Assembly: GCF_021462225.1 (NCBI RefSeq)
Contig: NC_061805.1
Location: 2,107,001-2,171,000, forward strand
DNA: 64,000 nt
Reading direction: 5' to 3'
Origin: Girardinichthys multiradiatus
Lineage: Eukaryota; Chordata; Actinopteri; Cyprinodontiformes; Goodeidae
Part shown: piece after piece, positions 46,490 to 58,519 of the stretch
Position numbering within the stretch: the stretch's first letter is position 1
How the letters are laid out: each line of letters begins with the position of its first letter
Position numbers and translations under genes: made by a program
Notes under the pieces: model-generated
What the model was told of the DNA's origin: nothing
Databases searched by the model: none
What the model saw: only the letters and a program-made list of their open reading frames with translations

Positions 46490-46830
46490 CTCAAAGACTC
46501 ATTCAGGAATGCCAGGGAGGGGAGAGGGAGAAAAGTTCTCTTGGCCAATCGGAACGCTTTGAATAATTAAAGTGATCGGCTTAATTAGCTCAATTACGTT
46601 AATTTGACCAAGGAACATGGCCATATGGTGAAAGGAAACAAAGGAGGGGGGAACTAATTAAAAGTAAAATAATGAGGATTTTAATTAACTGGCTCCCTAG
46701 ACAGCAGAGCGCAGGGATCAGGAGCCTGCTACCATAATTAAAGTGCTGTAACGCTGGCAACATCTCTCCTCTCTTTCTTATATCAGTGAGGGCTCTATCC
46801 ATCTAATTAAATCTGTAAATAAATTAGCAA
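46490..46830. promoter_or_regulatory. TAATTA cluster, possible enhancer
   Basis: Six TAATTA cores: 46564, 46582, 46655, 46682, 46735 and 46804 (start positions), two of them inside longer runs (TTAATTAG, TTAATTAAC). TAATTA is the core bound by many homeodomain proteins such as LHX factors, partners of the LDB1 complexes that LMO4 enters. CCAATCGG (46543) is nearby. A target gene is only inferred. Confidence 0.5.
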
Positions 46831-46990
46831 CATTGAGGGTTCCTGCTTGACTTAACACCGCCTGCTACCCACCTCCCCGCCCTCCCAATAACACACTCAC
46901 CTTACTTTGAGCACACAACACCACTTATATGGAGTCAAAACCAGAGCTAAAGTCTGCCATTAACAAAGATGTCTTGGTAGAGTGAGTGAG

Positions 46991-47036
46991 TGCATGTGTG
47001 TGTGTGTGTGTGTGTGTGTTTGTGTGTGCGTGTGCG
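46991..47036 (+). repeat. (TG)n microsatellite
   Basis: ATGTGTGTG... with over 15 near-perfect TG units and a few interruptions. A shorter TG-rich stretch is at 47185-47215. Confidence 0.85.
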
Positions 47037-47599
47037 CTCCTGTTTTCGCGGCTAAGTGAGGATAATTTTTTGTATTTCACCAGCAAAGTCTTGAACCACC
47101 AAGTGGTCCTCACTTGCTTTGCTAGGGTTTAGGTTTAGGACTAAGGTGTGAACCAAGTTAAGGTCCTCACAACATTTAAAAAGGCGTGTGTGTTTGTGTG
47201 CGTCTGTGTGTGTGTGAGGTGGGGTGAAGTGTGGGGGGGCTGATGCTTGTAATTAATGCCTTCACAAAATCTGTTGGAAACCCTGTAGGTTCAAATCACT
47301 TCAACTTTCTGAGCTGCACATCTATTTGGACATGTCTCATGTCCGCCACCATTTGGGCTTCCATTTTCCATCCAGCATATGTTGCATTTCTGAGCCTTCC
47401 TGCTGTCACACTTACCTCTCTCTAGACTGTGTAGCCACGAGGCTGCTGGCCTTTGTAGAGTCACAAACCTCCCAAAAAACCACAGTCACATAGACCCCTG
47501 AGCCAAATACCATTGAGATCTACAAACGTAAGAGGTCCAATCACAATGGTGGTTGGACCTGATCCGGGTAATGCAATCTTAGCTGTCTGGCACACATAA

Positions 47600-48007
47600 C
47601 AACTTTTCCCTGACCTGTCTGTTGTGTTTCTTGGTCTTCGTGATGCATTAATGTTCTCTTAGAAACCTGTGAGGCCTTCAAATAATTGTTGTATTCATTG
47701 TGAGTTAAAATGACACACAGGTAGACCTTATTCACTTAATCAGGTGATTTCTGGCAGTTGGTTGCACTGGATTTAATTTAGTGGCGTCAGAGTACATGAG
47801 GCAAAATACAAATGCACTCCACTTTTTAGATTTTATTTGTAAAGAATGTTGAAGACCGTGTATTCATTACCTTTCACCTCACAATTATGCAACAATTTGT
47901 GTTGATCTAGCATATAAAATCCCACTAATATGCATCAAGTTTTGTGGTTGTAACTCAACAGAACGGGAAATAACTTCAAGGGGTATGAATACTTTTGAAT
48001 GGCACTG
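47600..48007 (+). mobile_element. Tc1-like transposon end (CAGTGCCTTGTAAA family)
   Basis: Contains the family's leader block (TTGGTTGCACTGGATTTAAT; AAAATACAAATGCACTCC) and ends TATGAATACTTTTGAATGGCACTG, followed by TA. The middle and the other end are missing. Compare the complete pair of ends at 57354-58512. Confidence 0.7.
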
Positions 48008-48530
48008 TAACTGTCCGCATTCCAAATGGACATATTGTCAAATAATGTTAAAGCTTGTAAGTTCAGCTAAATGAAAACCAAGCAAGCATTCATCTGACAC
48101 AGACGGCTGAGGATTGGTTTCATAACAGACACTGGTTGACAGATGAATGCAACAAAGTCAACAAATTGAACTTGCTTTTCTACATCTGATATTCTAGCAA
48201 TGTTGCTTCACTAAATCAATTGACACTGGAGACAACAAGTTTGACCAACTATACTTCTTTGTGCTCTTTCTGCCTTTCTTAAGTAATTTACACCATAAGT
48301 GAGAGGAATTTAATCTTTCTGTGTTTGGCCATGCTTTTATCAGAGACAGCTGCCAGTTTAAACATTTGAATTAAATAATAAACGTTCTTATTATAATCAA
48401 TCCATTTAATTCAATTCATTGTTAAGCATCAATTCACAACAAATGTCTTTACAGGGGACTTTACCAGACAAACGGGTCCAATTTATACACAAAAATGTAT
48501 TATTAAAATCAATCCAGTCATATAAATACA

Positions 48531-48571
48531 TTTGACTGCACTGTTTTATAATGTAATACAGTGCAGTCAAA
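48531..48571. repeat. perfect 13-base inverted repeat (hairpin)
   Basis: TTTGACTGCACTG (48531-48543) and CAGTGCAGTCAAA (48559-48571) are exact complements around a 15-base AT-rich spacer. It sits in a decayed repeat region (48400-48600). As DNA it could be the remnant of a transposon's end pair. Confidence 0.6.
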
Positions 48572-49319
48572 TTCATTTTATACTGTCAAGTTATCTAAGG
48601 AAAGAAAGTTGACTGCATGGAGTCAGTAAGTTTGCATTGATTCCTCCTCCTGAGCAAGTATATGGTAACAGTAGAAAAGAAGGACTCCCTTTTAATCGGA
48701 AGAAAGTTCAAATACAGCTCAGCTGAGGATGAGCAACTGTCTAAAACCCTAATAACATAATATTCAAAAACAAAAGAAAATGCCAAAAAGCATTTTGTAC
48801 ACCATTTTATTTTACTTGATTGGAAAAGTGCAAATGTTAACATTTAGCAACACCAACACAGTGGCTGTAGGTGTGACTGTCCCTTTTGCAGGTACAGTAA
48901 CAGTTGTCACCAGCAAGACTAATGCATCACATTCATTAGGAACAGAGGAACTGGTGCCGGATGAATGCCCGGGGATCAAGCTGGCTTGTTTGTCTAGAGA
49001 CAATTTGTATCATAGGCGAGTGAAAGGACAAGCCCTCCTAACATCTGCAACCTTCCTCACTCCACCAGACCAGGTTGAACACAGGTCCGTTTCTTTCGCA
49101 AGCTTTGATGAGAAGCCGAGTAGAAATAAAAATAACCGGCCTCTGACCCCCCTACTTTTACACACTAAGCTGTGCTAGAAACAACGTTTAGGCAAGTGGA
49201 CTTTCCTAAATTTAAAATATATTATATTTGTAAATTTGTATACTGTAAAAAGAAACAAATAATGTAATTTAATGTTAATTTTAAGACATTTTTTCTCACT
49301 GTCTGGCATTAAATCAAAC

Positions 49320-50085
49320 TACAGTGAAAAGAAATCAGGCAAGATAACAGGAAGAGCATAATGGACCTCCACAAGCCTGGTTTACCATTTCCAGATGCCT
49401 GGAGGTCCCACATCCATCTCTATCATGACAGCGGAATCTCTAAATACAAATAGACAGAAGCCACTCCTCTCTAAAAACCACATGATAGCCTGCTGAATAT
49501 CGTCAAGATGCACCTTAGATATAGTCAGAACAAAAAACCAAAATGTTATGGTCTGATGAAATCAAAATAAAATGCTGAAGTCCAAGTGTCATGTCAGGGG
49601 GTAAAAGACACTGCACATCACTGGCTAACACCATCCCTAATGTAAAACACAACGGTGGCAGAATCATGCTGTGGGATTTTTTTCTGCGTCCAAAACTGGG
49701 AGACCAGTCCAGGTGACAGCAGCCAATTGTTGAGAGATTCTTCAAGAAAATCTGATCCACAGAGCTCTGGACCTCAGACTAGGGTGATGATTGATTCCAA
49801 CACGGCAATGACCTGAAGCACACAGCTACCATAACACAGAAGTAGCTTCAGTAGCAGTTTGTGATCATGGCACAGCCAGAACTTAGACTCAAATCAAATT
49901 GAATATTTCTGGGAAGACAAACAAATGGCTGCCTACCAACACTGTACACCCAACCTGACTGATCTCAAGAAGATTGGAAGACAAGAATGGGAGAAAATAC
50001 CCAAAATACTTGAGGCTGTGATTGCTCCCAAAGGTGCTACAACAAAATACTGAGCCTTGGGTTGGAGTAGTAATAAAACACTATA
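49320..50085 (+). mobile_element. Tc1-like transposon fragment, transposase pseudogene
   Basis: + strand pieces: LWSDEIK (49551), VKHNGGRIMLWDFF (49640), QHGNDLKHTAT (49799) and WEKIPKILEAVIAPKGATT (49990). These follow the order of a Tc1 transposase (first Asp, glycine box, second Asp, C-terminus). Several stops. Same group as the copies at 18589 and 57354. Confidence 0.75.
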
Positions 50086-50129
50086 TTTACAAGCTTTTGG
50101 CTAAAAGGGGTTGCAAATTTTCTAAAAAC

Positions 50130-51400
50130 TTGTTTCTGCCTTCTCATGATGGAGTACTATGTAGTAATGTGTAGATCTGTGTGAAAAAAAAACAGTCTGT
50201 AAGGTAACAAAATGTGGAAGCAGTAAAGGGGTCCAGACTGGGTCAAAATTTAACATACATAGAATTACCCCTACTAATAATTGGTTAAACGGCATAATTG
50301 TGGCTGAATATTTGACCAGTCTTGTTGTCAGAATTGGTAACATTTGTTTAAATTTGTTGGTTTCTCGGCACAGTTCAGGCTTTAAAGCGTTGCCCATGTA
50401 TTTGCATTTGGGTACCAAATATTTTTGTACCAAGGCCTTGTTAATGAGGCTAGCTGCATATGGGAAGATGCTGTTTTTGTGGAGAGAGGCTTTGGTCCTG
50501 ATGGACCTGCAGCCTCCTTCCAGAGGGGAGCATCTGAAGCAGTTTGTGTCCAGGATGGAAGGGGTTAGCTGTAACCTTTCCTGTTCGCCTCCGAGTCCTG
50601 GAGGCATGCAGTTCCTCAAGATTGCAGCCAATCCTCTCTGCAGCCTGCCCTTGTCCCTGATGGTGGCAGCAGCATACCAGATGGTGATGGAGGAGGTGAG
50701 GATGGACTCAATGATGGTGGAGTAGAAGTGAACCATCCTTGTCTCTGCCAGGTTGAACTTTTTCAGCTGCTGCGGGAAGTACATTCTCTGCTGAGCCTTT
50801 TTGGTGAGGGAGGTGATGTTTATATTCCCACTTGAAATCCAGAGCGATGATGGTGTCCCAGCTTCACGTCCTGCTTCCTGTCTGTCAGGAAGTTCATGAT
50901 CCACCTGCAGGTGGAGTCAGGCATGCTCAGCTGGGAGAGCTCGTCCTGCAGCAGGGCTGGGATGACGGTGTTGAAAGCAGAGCTGAAGTCCACAAACAGG
51001 ATCCTGGTGTAGGTGTGTGGGGAGTCCAGGTGCTGCAAGGTGTAAGTGCCATATTTATTGCATCATCCAACGACCTGTTGGCTGTGTAGGCAAACTGCAG
51101 GGGATCCAGAAATGGTTCTGTGAAGGATTTAAGTTGGGTCAACACAAGGCGCTCAAAGGACTTCATTTCCACAGAGGTCAGAGCGGCAGGTCTGAAGTCA
51201 TTTAGTCCTATGGTCCTTGATTTTTTGGGGACAGACAGGGATGATGATGGATACTTTGAAGCAGGTTGGCACATGGTATGTCTCCAGTGAGGTGTTAAAA
51301 ATGTCTGTAAACACCGCTGACAGCTGATCAGCACAGTGTTTCTTGGTGGATGGTCCAGCTACTTTACAGTTTTTCTGCCTCTTAAAATGACCTTTCATTT
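50130..51400 (-). mobile_element. Rex1/CR1-like LINE (reverse strand), frameshifted
   Basis: On the - strand: IGLNDFRPAALTSVEMKSFE, FLDPLQFAYTANRSLDDAI (from 51250), then in another frame ILFVDFSSAFNTVIPALLQD (51000). After a deletion: KKAQQRMYFPQQLKKFNL, FYSTIIESILTSSITIWYAA, and a late block ending SLINKAL (50450). The catalytic xxDD box region is deleted. Inactive. Confidence 0.75.
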
Positions 51401-51409
51401 GAGGGTGAT

Positions 51410-53550
51410 AGTTTGGTTCTACTTCCAGCGGCCAAGTGATGACACATCAAAAAAACTTGTACTTATGTGCAATTGGAAAAGACGTTCCTACCCTTGTCTA
51501 AATCTACAGTTTTCCCTTTTAGACATTATCTAACTTCTTTGGACCTTCCCATTATTCTGAGTATTGGTCAATCCTGTTAATCTGTTTTACGCCGCCATAG
51601 AGAAGCTACTAGCCACAGTCAATCATGGTAACTTAGGAAAAGATAACAGGTCTTTGGACATTAAAATAGATTGTAGAACCTTCACATATTAACTTCTTTA
51701 TGGGTGTATATATTTGGGCCTGTTTGGATCAAAGAAAAATGGTTAATAAAGGTTCTGTAGAAGCATCTTTCTTCTCAGCTGAAACACATCATTACTTATC
51801 TGCTCTTTGCCACACTGCCTGTGATTAAGAAGCATAAAAGGTTTAGTGTAGTAATCTATTTACTCATTTATTTATTTTGACAATTTCTCCAGCTGAGAAG
51901 GCAACTTTAATGCTCAACTCAATATAGTTTTACCTGAAGATTACCTCATCTATGCCCTAGAGCCACTCTGTAGTCTGTTATTCTGAAGAACCAAGCACAG
52001 AGTTATGTTGAAGAGCACCTGAAATGTCAGTGTTTTCATATGTTTGCAAGAGTGAGTGTGGGTGTGTGTGTTGGGGGTGGGGGATGTGAGGCTTGGCATT
52101 TCAGACAGAGATATCATAGCTGAGCAGGGTTTGGAGGGCAAAACATCATTTCAGATCAGGGGTGGGTGATCAGTCTTACTGTGGGAGTGATAGGCTTGTG
52201 GTTCTCCTGTGACCCTGTTCCCGACAGTGGTGGGCAAGTCACTGGGATGCAGGCTAGAAGTTTAAGTCCCCATGACTCTGCTTTGTAACCGGTCTTCAGC
52301 TACTGCGTTGATAAGCGCTGTCGTTCTGCCCTCCTCAGTGGAATGGTCCCTACTTGGAAATGCCAGTATAGAGGTGAGGGCAGAGCTCGGCAGAAAACAG
52401 CCTCACCTCCATGAACTACGGGGCAGCTCTGTTCCTTATCTGCACCCAAACACCTGCACGGCTAATACAACAGGATGTGAGTGTTCTGTGTGTGTGTGTG
52501 ATTGGTTGATGGAGAGGCAAACAGAAAGGTAGACAATGTGGCTAGAATCTGTTTTAGTGAAACAATTCCATTTCATGTTTAATGTTTAATAACGAATATC
52601 AACAAATACAGCAGCTCTGAAAGTCTGAACTCTGTCTGATCACTTCTGGCCGTTGAGCTTTCATTTTAGCGTTTGATTTATGCAAAGTTAGACTCAGATA
52701 AATAAATTTAAAAAAACAAATCAGACCAACGGTCCACCACCAATCTGTGTTTTTATCTTCCTCTGCCTGTTTGCCCTGCTAGCCTTGACCTCCGAAAGGA
52801 GAGGGAGCAAAAAGTTAACCCTGTTTTTGGGCAGAGGGCTTTTTTGTATTTGTCTGAGAAACCTCTATGACTTGTTCTTTAATGGTCTGAGCAACCACTC
52901 TGCTGCCTCAAGAAGGTTCCGTTGATCTATTTTGGACTTAAGTGAGGTTCTTAATGCCTCCTTGCACCTATGTGCATGCGCGTGCACAAGCATTGGATTT
53001 GGTGTATGTGTGGCTACACATGTTTGTGTGCCTTCTATAATTGCGTAAGCCAATGAGAAAATGATAAGCCTTGTGGAGCCAGACAGCAGACTCTTAAAGA
53101 TGACTGCCTTGATAATAAAGGGAGGGTTCAGTAAAGGCAGCCTGTCCTCCTCCAAAGACACACAAACACTGAGAGGGGAATTCACTAAGCAGTCCATTCT
53201 CCTTCAGTGTTAACAACTGTTTTGCACCAACCGTTTTATTGTTTTTTTTGTGCACAAGATTAACAATAAACCAAAAGCAGTCAGACGCAAACAAGACCAG
53301 CAGAGGGAAACAACAATTTCTATGTCAGGCTACAGTTATTTTTTTCCTTTGGCCACAAACACAGCAGGTGCTTTAAAGTGATCAAAGGGTTTTGTTTTTC
53401 TGTGTTTTGTTTTATTTGAATTATGAGACATTTCCCGCTCCTGACCTGATAAGGGATTCCTAAAAAACTTTGGGAAATATTCTGAGACAAAACTAGAACT
53501 TGAAAAGTGCACATTCAATTAATTTTGATGTAAAACTAACACATCATATC
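51410..53550. other. intergenic, no gene recognised
   Basis: AT-rich DNA with GT-rich microsatellite stretches near 52060 and 52485. Short open frames here do not resemble known proteins. Confidence 0.4.
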
Positions 53551-53559
53551 AAAAGCTTA

Positions 53560-54115
53560 ATACGACAGTAACAGTGTGATGGTATGGGGCTGCTTTGCTG
53601 CTTCAGGACCTGGGTGACTTACTGTTATTGATGGAACCACGAATCTCCCTATGGCCATTCCCCTTAAGTTCTGGTTCACTTGGGTCATGCAGCAGGACAA
53701 TAAACCAAAGAACACTAGCAAGTTCTCCTCTGAATGGCTTCAAAAAACCAAAATCAAATACAACCTTAGAATGGCCTAGTCAATATCTGAAATTTGATTC
53801 CGTTGAGTTGCTGTGTCGTTACCTTAACCTGACTGTTCAGAAACTCTCAAATGTGGCTTGATTAAAACAAGGAAAATTCAGAAAAGAAGAGTTGGCCAAA
53901 TCTTTCCACAGTGATGTAAAAGACTCATTGTCGATAACTGCAGACACTTAATGATGGTTGTTGCCACCAAGGACAACACAACCAGTTATTAGGTGTAGGG
54001 AGCACTTACTTTTTCCCATTGGGTTAGGTGGGTTTGGATAACATTTTTTTTATTTTCTTAAAAACTGAAATCATTATTTCAAAACTGCATTTTGCACAAC
54101 CTATATGCAGCTAGC
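53560..54115 (+). mobile_element. Tc1-like transposon remnant, 3' part
   Basis: NSVMVWGCFAASGPG (53570-53615) is the glycine-rich box of a Tc1 transposase. QQDNKPKNTSK (53692-53724) is the second Asp motif, followed by TAGAATGGCCTAGTCAATAT (WPSQ). The AT-rich 3' end is at about 54000-54110. Same family as the 55433 and 62545 copies. Confidence 0.7.
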
Positions 54116-54689
54116 CACATTTGTATTTGTTCAGTAGAACTATTTTAGACACAGAACTTGGGTTTGCTTACATTTAGCCACCTCATAAACCAATTTGGCC
54201 ATGAGTGCCTTAAACTTTGGTTGCTACAGTGAACCATACTCACAGGTGTGTGTGTTGGTGTGTGTGTCTGGCAGTCTTTAAAGTAAGCTGTTGAGCCTGA
54301 GTCTGATCAGTGCTGGGATTGCAGACCAGTTTCATCCAGGTACTGTGATGTTATCAGGACACATTTGTTGCCACCACCAGCCCTCCACAGTGGCACAGCA
54401 TTCTTGTACAGACTGCTCCTTGCAGATGAAATGGAGCTCCTCCATCAAAGTTACAGTTCTGCTACTCTGCTACTCAAATCTGCTCCACGGTGAACGTGTG
54501 AACATTTCATAACCTCTGCTCAGAACCTCTGCTAGAATAGGGCAGATAAAAGACAGAGCTTATCTAACCACTGTGGCAGAGGTTAGGTCACAGAGGTGTT
54601 CGTTGAAATTAAGCCTCTATGACTGTTTTCTGTGTTACTATCGGCTTTAAAGAAACAGGATCCAAGAAGAAGGTTAGACTCTAATTGAT

Positions 54690-55140
54690 TTCATGTTTCA
54701 GAGTGAATGAATTCCAGCTCCGCATGTGCAGCATATCTGCTCACAAGGACATTAAAAGTGAGTGTGTGCCGCATCCCTCTGCCCCAGCCCTCCTGTCTGT
54801 TTTTGAACTTGGAGATGAAGCCATCTGTGCTGCTCTCTGAAGACACCGAGCTCCCCTGTCTCCCCTCCATTTTCGGCATCTGTCATAATGGGAAAATTGC
54901 TCTCTCTTTCCGCTCAAGTTGGGATTGGCAGCATTGATAAGCATTGCACAGACAATTAGAGGTAGGAGTTCTCGATGAGAGGCTTTTGAACACTGTTGAA
55001 GCATCTTTGGCGGCTGGTGCCCTCTGGGACGGAGCAGTGAGCTGAAAATGATTCCCTCTGCAGTGAGAAAACACAGAAGAAGAGTGCACAGCTTGGGTGC
55101 AGCAACAGCCTCTAAAGAAAACCCTCTTTTCATAGTTGTA
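54690..55140. promoter_or_regulatory. possible conserved noncoding block
   Basis: Balanced base composition and no repeat look, with CATTGATAAGCATTGC, ACAATTAGAGG and CTCTTTCCGCTC motifs. Open frames on both strands are probably fortuitous. Weak evidence; conservation is unknown. Confidence 0.25.
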
Positions 55141-55432
55141 ATTGCATTGATCTAAACAGCATTTTCCTTCAGTTTCTACTCAGACAATTGACTGGTGATG
55201 CAGCTGCTCCTTTATGTTTTTTTCACGTAGTTCTCTTGTAATGTTGCTTGCACCAACGATTTTTTTCCTCCCTGCCTGGGCTTTGTTTAAAACTGTATGA
55301 TGAGCCTGTCATTATCTCAGCATGCCCCAAGCACTGCAGCTTTACCTTTGCCTTTTCAGTCTCCCAGAGATGAGTATAAATTGATGTCTCCCAACTAAAT
55401 ATTGTTGAAAGGTAAGATATGACTTGGAGCTA

Positions 55433-56394
55433 CAGTGCTCTGAAAAAAAGTATTTGTCCCCTTTTAGATTTATTTGTTTTTTGTTTTTGTGTCACACTTA
55501 AATGTTTCACGTAATCAATCGCGTTTTTATTTTACACAATAATATCCAGAATAAATACAAAAAGCTGTTTCAAATTTTGATTTCATTTATCAGGGAAAAA
55601 TGCTATCTTATGTTGCCCTGAGTGAAAAGTAATTAACCCCTGAACCTAACAACTACTTGTGCCACCTTTGATGGCAACAACTGCCATCAAAGGGGCCAAT
55701 GAGTCTTTTACATCAGTGAGGAGGAATTTGCCCCAATCTTTGTTGAAGAACTGTTTCAGCCACATTGGAGGGTCTTCGAACATTAACGGCCTGTTTAGGG
55801 TCATATCACAGTATCTCAAACACATAAAAGTACGGGTTTTGACTAAGCTACTGGAAACTAAATTTTGCTTTCGAGCCCTTTGAAAGTAGACTGGCTGGTG
55901 TTTTATTAATCATTGTTCTGTTGCATAACTCTTAGCACTTAGCGATCTCAGATGAGCTCCTTTTCCATTGCTTATAGAAAGTCCCAGGCTTTTAAAAGCC
56001 AAGGGTGTATTTCGATACAAATTTTATTTCATTTTCCCAGGTCTTTACTTTCATGGTCCTGGTCTGAAGTTGGTCTTTTCAGATTTCCCCAGGATTATTA
56101 AGGGGGCGGGGTTTTCATTAGCAAGGCATGGCACCAGCAGCGACAGTAATGGCGTGGACTGAAAGATCCAAAGTTATTTCATCATTTACCTTCTGAGGCC
56201 AGGTTGGTTTGGATAGATTTTTTCCTCTAAAAAGAAAACTAATTGTTGCCTGAAAACAGTTTTTTGTATTTACTCAAGTTATCTTTGATATTAAAATGTA
56301 TTTGTTGATCTGAAACATGTAAGTCTGAACAAAAGCAAAAACAGAAGACATCTGAAAGGGGGCAAATAGTTTTTCATGACACTGCAGGTCAGCA
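55433..56394 (-). mobile_element. Tc1-like transposon, deleted copy (GTATTTG-TIR family)
   Basis: Left end CAGTGCTCTGAAAAAAAGTA after TA (55431-32); right end GGGGGCAAATAGTTTTTCAT...CACTG. The two ends are inverted repeats, though the right TA has become CA. Internal sequence includes the family's ATGGCAACAACTGCCATCAA and CACATTGGAGGGTCTTCGAA. At 962 bases it lacks most of the transposase. Confidence 0.75.
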
Positions 56395-57353
56395 GTTAGA
56401 GGCTGAAGCTGATATTCAGATATTCAGAAAGTATGGAGGTGTGGAAGGGACTGTGGGCATTGTTTATGAGCAAAGTGAAGTGGACCATCACAGAGGGAGT
56501 CAAATAAAGACTAAGGAAGTAATGCAGAAAATGATTAGATGAGAGTGAGTTGGAGAGAAAATGAATGTGGGAGGGCAGCATTCCTGGGTAGGACTTGACC
56601 CCACTTTTCCATTACAGGACATGCTTGTCTTTACATGTTGCCCATAACCAGTTAGAGGCAAAGTGCATTCTCACATCTGCTACTCAATCCTGTTTCCAGA
56701 CCTGAGCCATGGTGTCTGAGCAATTTATGATGCTCTTTTTGTTACAGGTCTCAGAACCAGGCGTCTGATGTGCATCTGTGGTCAAAAAAAGTGTTAAAAA
56801 GCCCAACTTAGAAGGCACCAGTTCTGTGTTCAGCTCAGATAAAGCTGTAATAACAACAGTACTAGGTGTCTGGGTGGTGCTGCATTTATATAAATCTGCT
56901 AATTATCCATAACTGAATCCATCTGGTTAAATTCGATGCTGGGTGAGGCAGGGAGAGAAAGGCTCCCTGGAAGCATAGTTCTCTTAAAGCACTGCACGCA
57001 GCATCAGGGCTCTGATAACCAGAGACCACCAAAGCTGAACTCACAATGTGCGACTTGTTCTGCTCCTGTCTACAGCTGTAAATAATAATTAAGTCATCCC
57101 CTAAATGCTTTATTACAAATAAACTCTGACTCAGATCATAATTCAGGAGTGTAGATAAGTTATTCCTGAGATAGGAAAGAATAATTTATTGACGTTAAAA
57201 GCAACGTGCCAATAAAGAGATGGGATTGGCACTGTGGTGGGTCAGAAAAAGACTATTTGTTTTGCCACACGCTGATTTCTGACTTTTAGCTGAAATCTCG
57301 GGGGCCAGTCAGAGCTTTAAACGTTGTTTGGGGTTCAGTTGCTTTTAGAAGAA

Positions 57354-58512
57354 TTGTGCCTTGTAAAAATATTCCCACCCCTTGAACGTTTTTCAAAGTT
57401 TGTCACATTGGGGGGGTCAAATTCTATTAAGTCTATTGGGATTTTATTCAGTATTCAGTATAAACCCAACTGTTCTGTGAAGTCCTCAGAGCATCACAAA
57501 GATCAAGGAACATAAAAGACAGGTTAGGGAGGATGTTGTGGAGAAGTTTAAAGCAGGTTTAGGTCAGAAAACAATTTACTAAGCTTGAACATCTCACAGA
57601 ACTCTGTTCAATCTGTCATCACAAAATAGAAGAGGATGGCACAACTGCAAACCCATTAAGACAAAGTTGTCAACCTAACATCACTAGGCTGGTCAGAACT
57701 TCGGTCACAAAAACAGCTAAGAGGCCCATGCTATCTCTGGAGGAGCTGCAGAGATCTACAGCTCAGGTAGGAGAACATGTCCCCAAAACAACTATTAGTT
57801 TTGAAATGCACTAATCTGGCTTTATAAAAGAGTGGCAAGAAGAAACAGGGACAGAGAAGCTGGACAGAGTTTATAGGAAGATGGAAGGCGCTAAACACAG
57901 GATAAACCTGGAAGAAACCCTGTTAGAGGCTGCAAAAAAACCACCGACTGGGGCAGATGGCCTGTACCTAAACTGACTGAAGAGTTTTTGCAAAGAAAAA
58001 TTGGGAAAATGGGAGGTGTGCAAAGCTGGTAGAAACATAACCCAAAAGACTTGCAGCATTTCTACTCACAGTGAACTCTCCAAGCACTTTTACACTATCT
58101 ATCTTATTCACCAATACATAAATACAGGCACTCACACACTCATACAGTAATATACAGATTTGGAAACCTGAGGTTCAGTGTGTTGCCCAAGGACCCTCTG
58201 ATATGTGAAGCTGAAATCTACTCACAACCTTCCGATTACCAGCCTACTCTTTTACAACAGAGCCACCGCTAACAGAGTCTGTAGGTAGTTTTACAGACTC
58301 TGAGGGGTTAAATACAAATGCACAACAGATTTGACAGAATTTTACTTGTAAAGAATGTTGAAAACCATGTGTCATGTTTCTTCTGATTTACTAATATAGC
58401 CTACTATATGTCTTTTTAGATAAAATCCCTATAAAATACACTGAGGTTTGTGACTCTAATTTGGCAAAATACGAAAATGTTAAAGGGGTGTAAATACTTT
58501 TGAAGAGCACTG
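57354..58512. mobile_element. Tc1-like transposon, decayed, with a SINE-like insert
   Basis: The left end TTGTGCCTTGTAAAAATATT and right end AAATACTTTTGAAGAGCACTG pair as inverted repeats of the CAGTGCCTTG family. The body has the family's heading (CACAAAGATCAAGGAACATA; AGGCTGCAAAAAAACCACCG). A block at about 58085-58275 (GTTCAGTGTGTTGCCCAAGG, CCTTCCGATTACCAG) belongs to a different common fish repeat and looks inserted. Confidence 0.65.
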
Positions 58513-58519
58513 TATATCA

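Noticed and set aside
48780..49178. 132-codon open frame on the + strand
   Set aside because: No recognisable domain and no supporting splice sites or neighbours; composition fits chance. Not listed as a gene.
50300..50725. 141-codon open frame on the + strand
   Set aside because: It is the antisense shadow of the Rex1-like LINE on the - strand.
54741..55133. 130-codon open frame on the - strand
   Set aside because: No domain, and an overlapping + strand frame is equally open; better seen as possible noncoding sequence.
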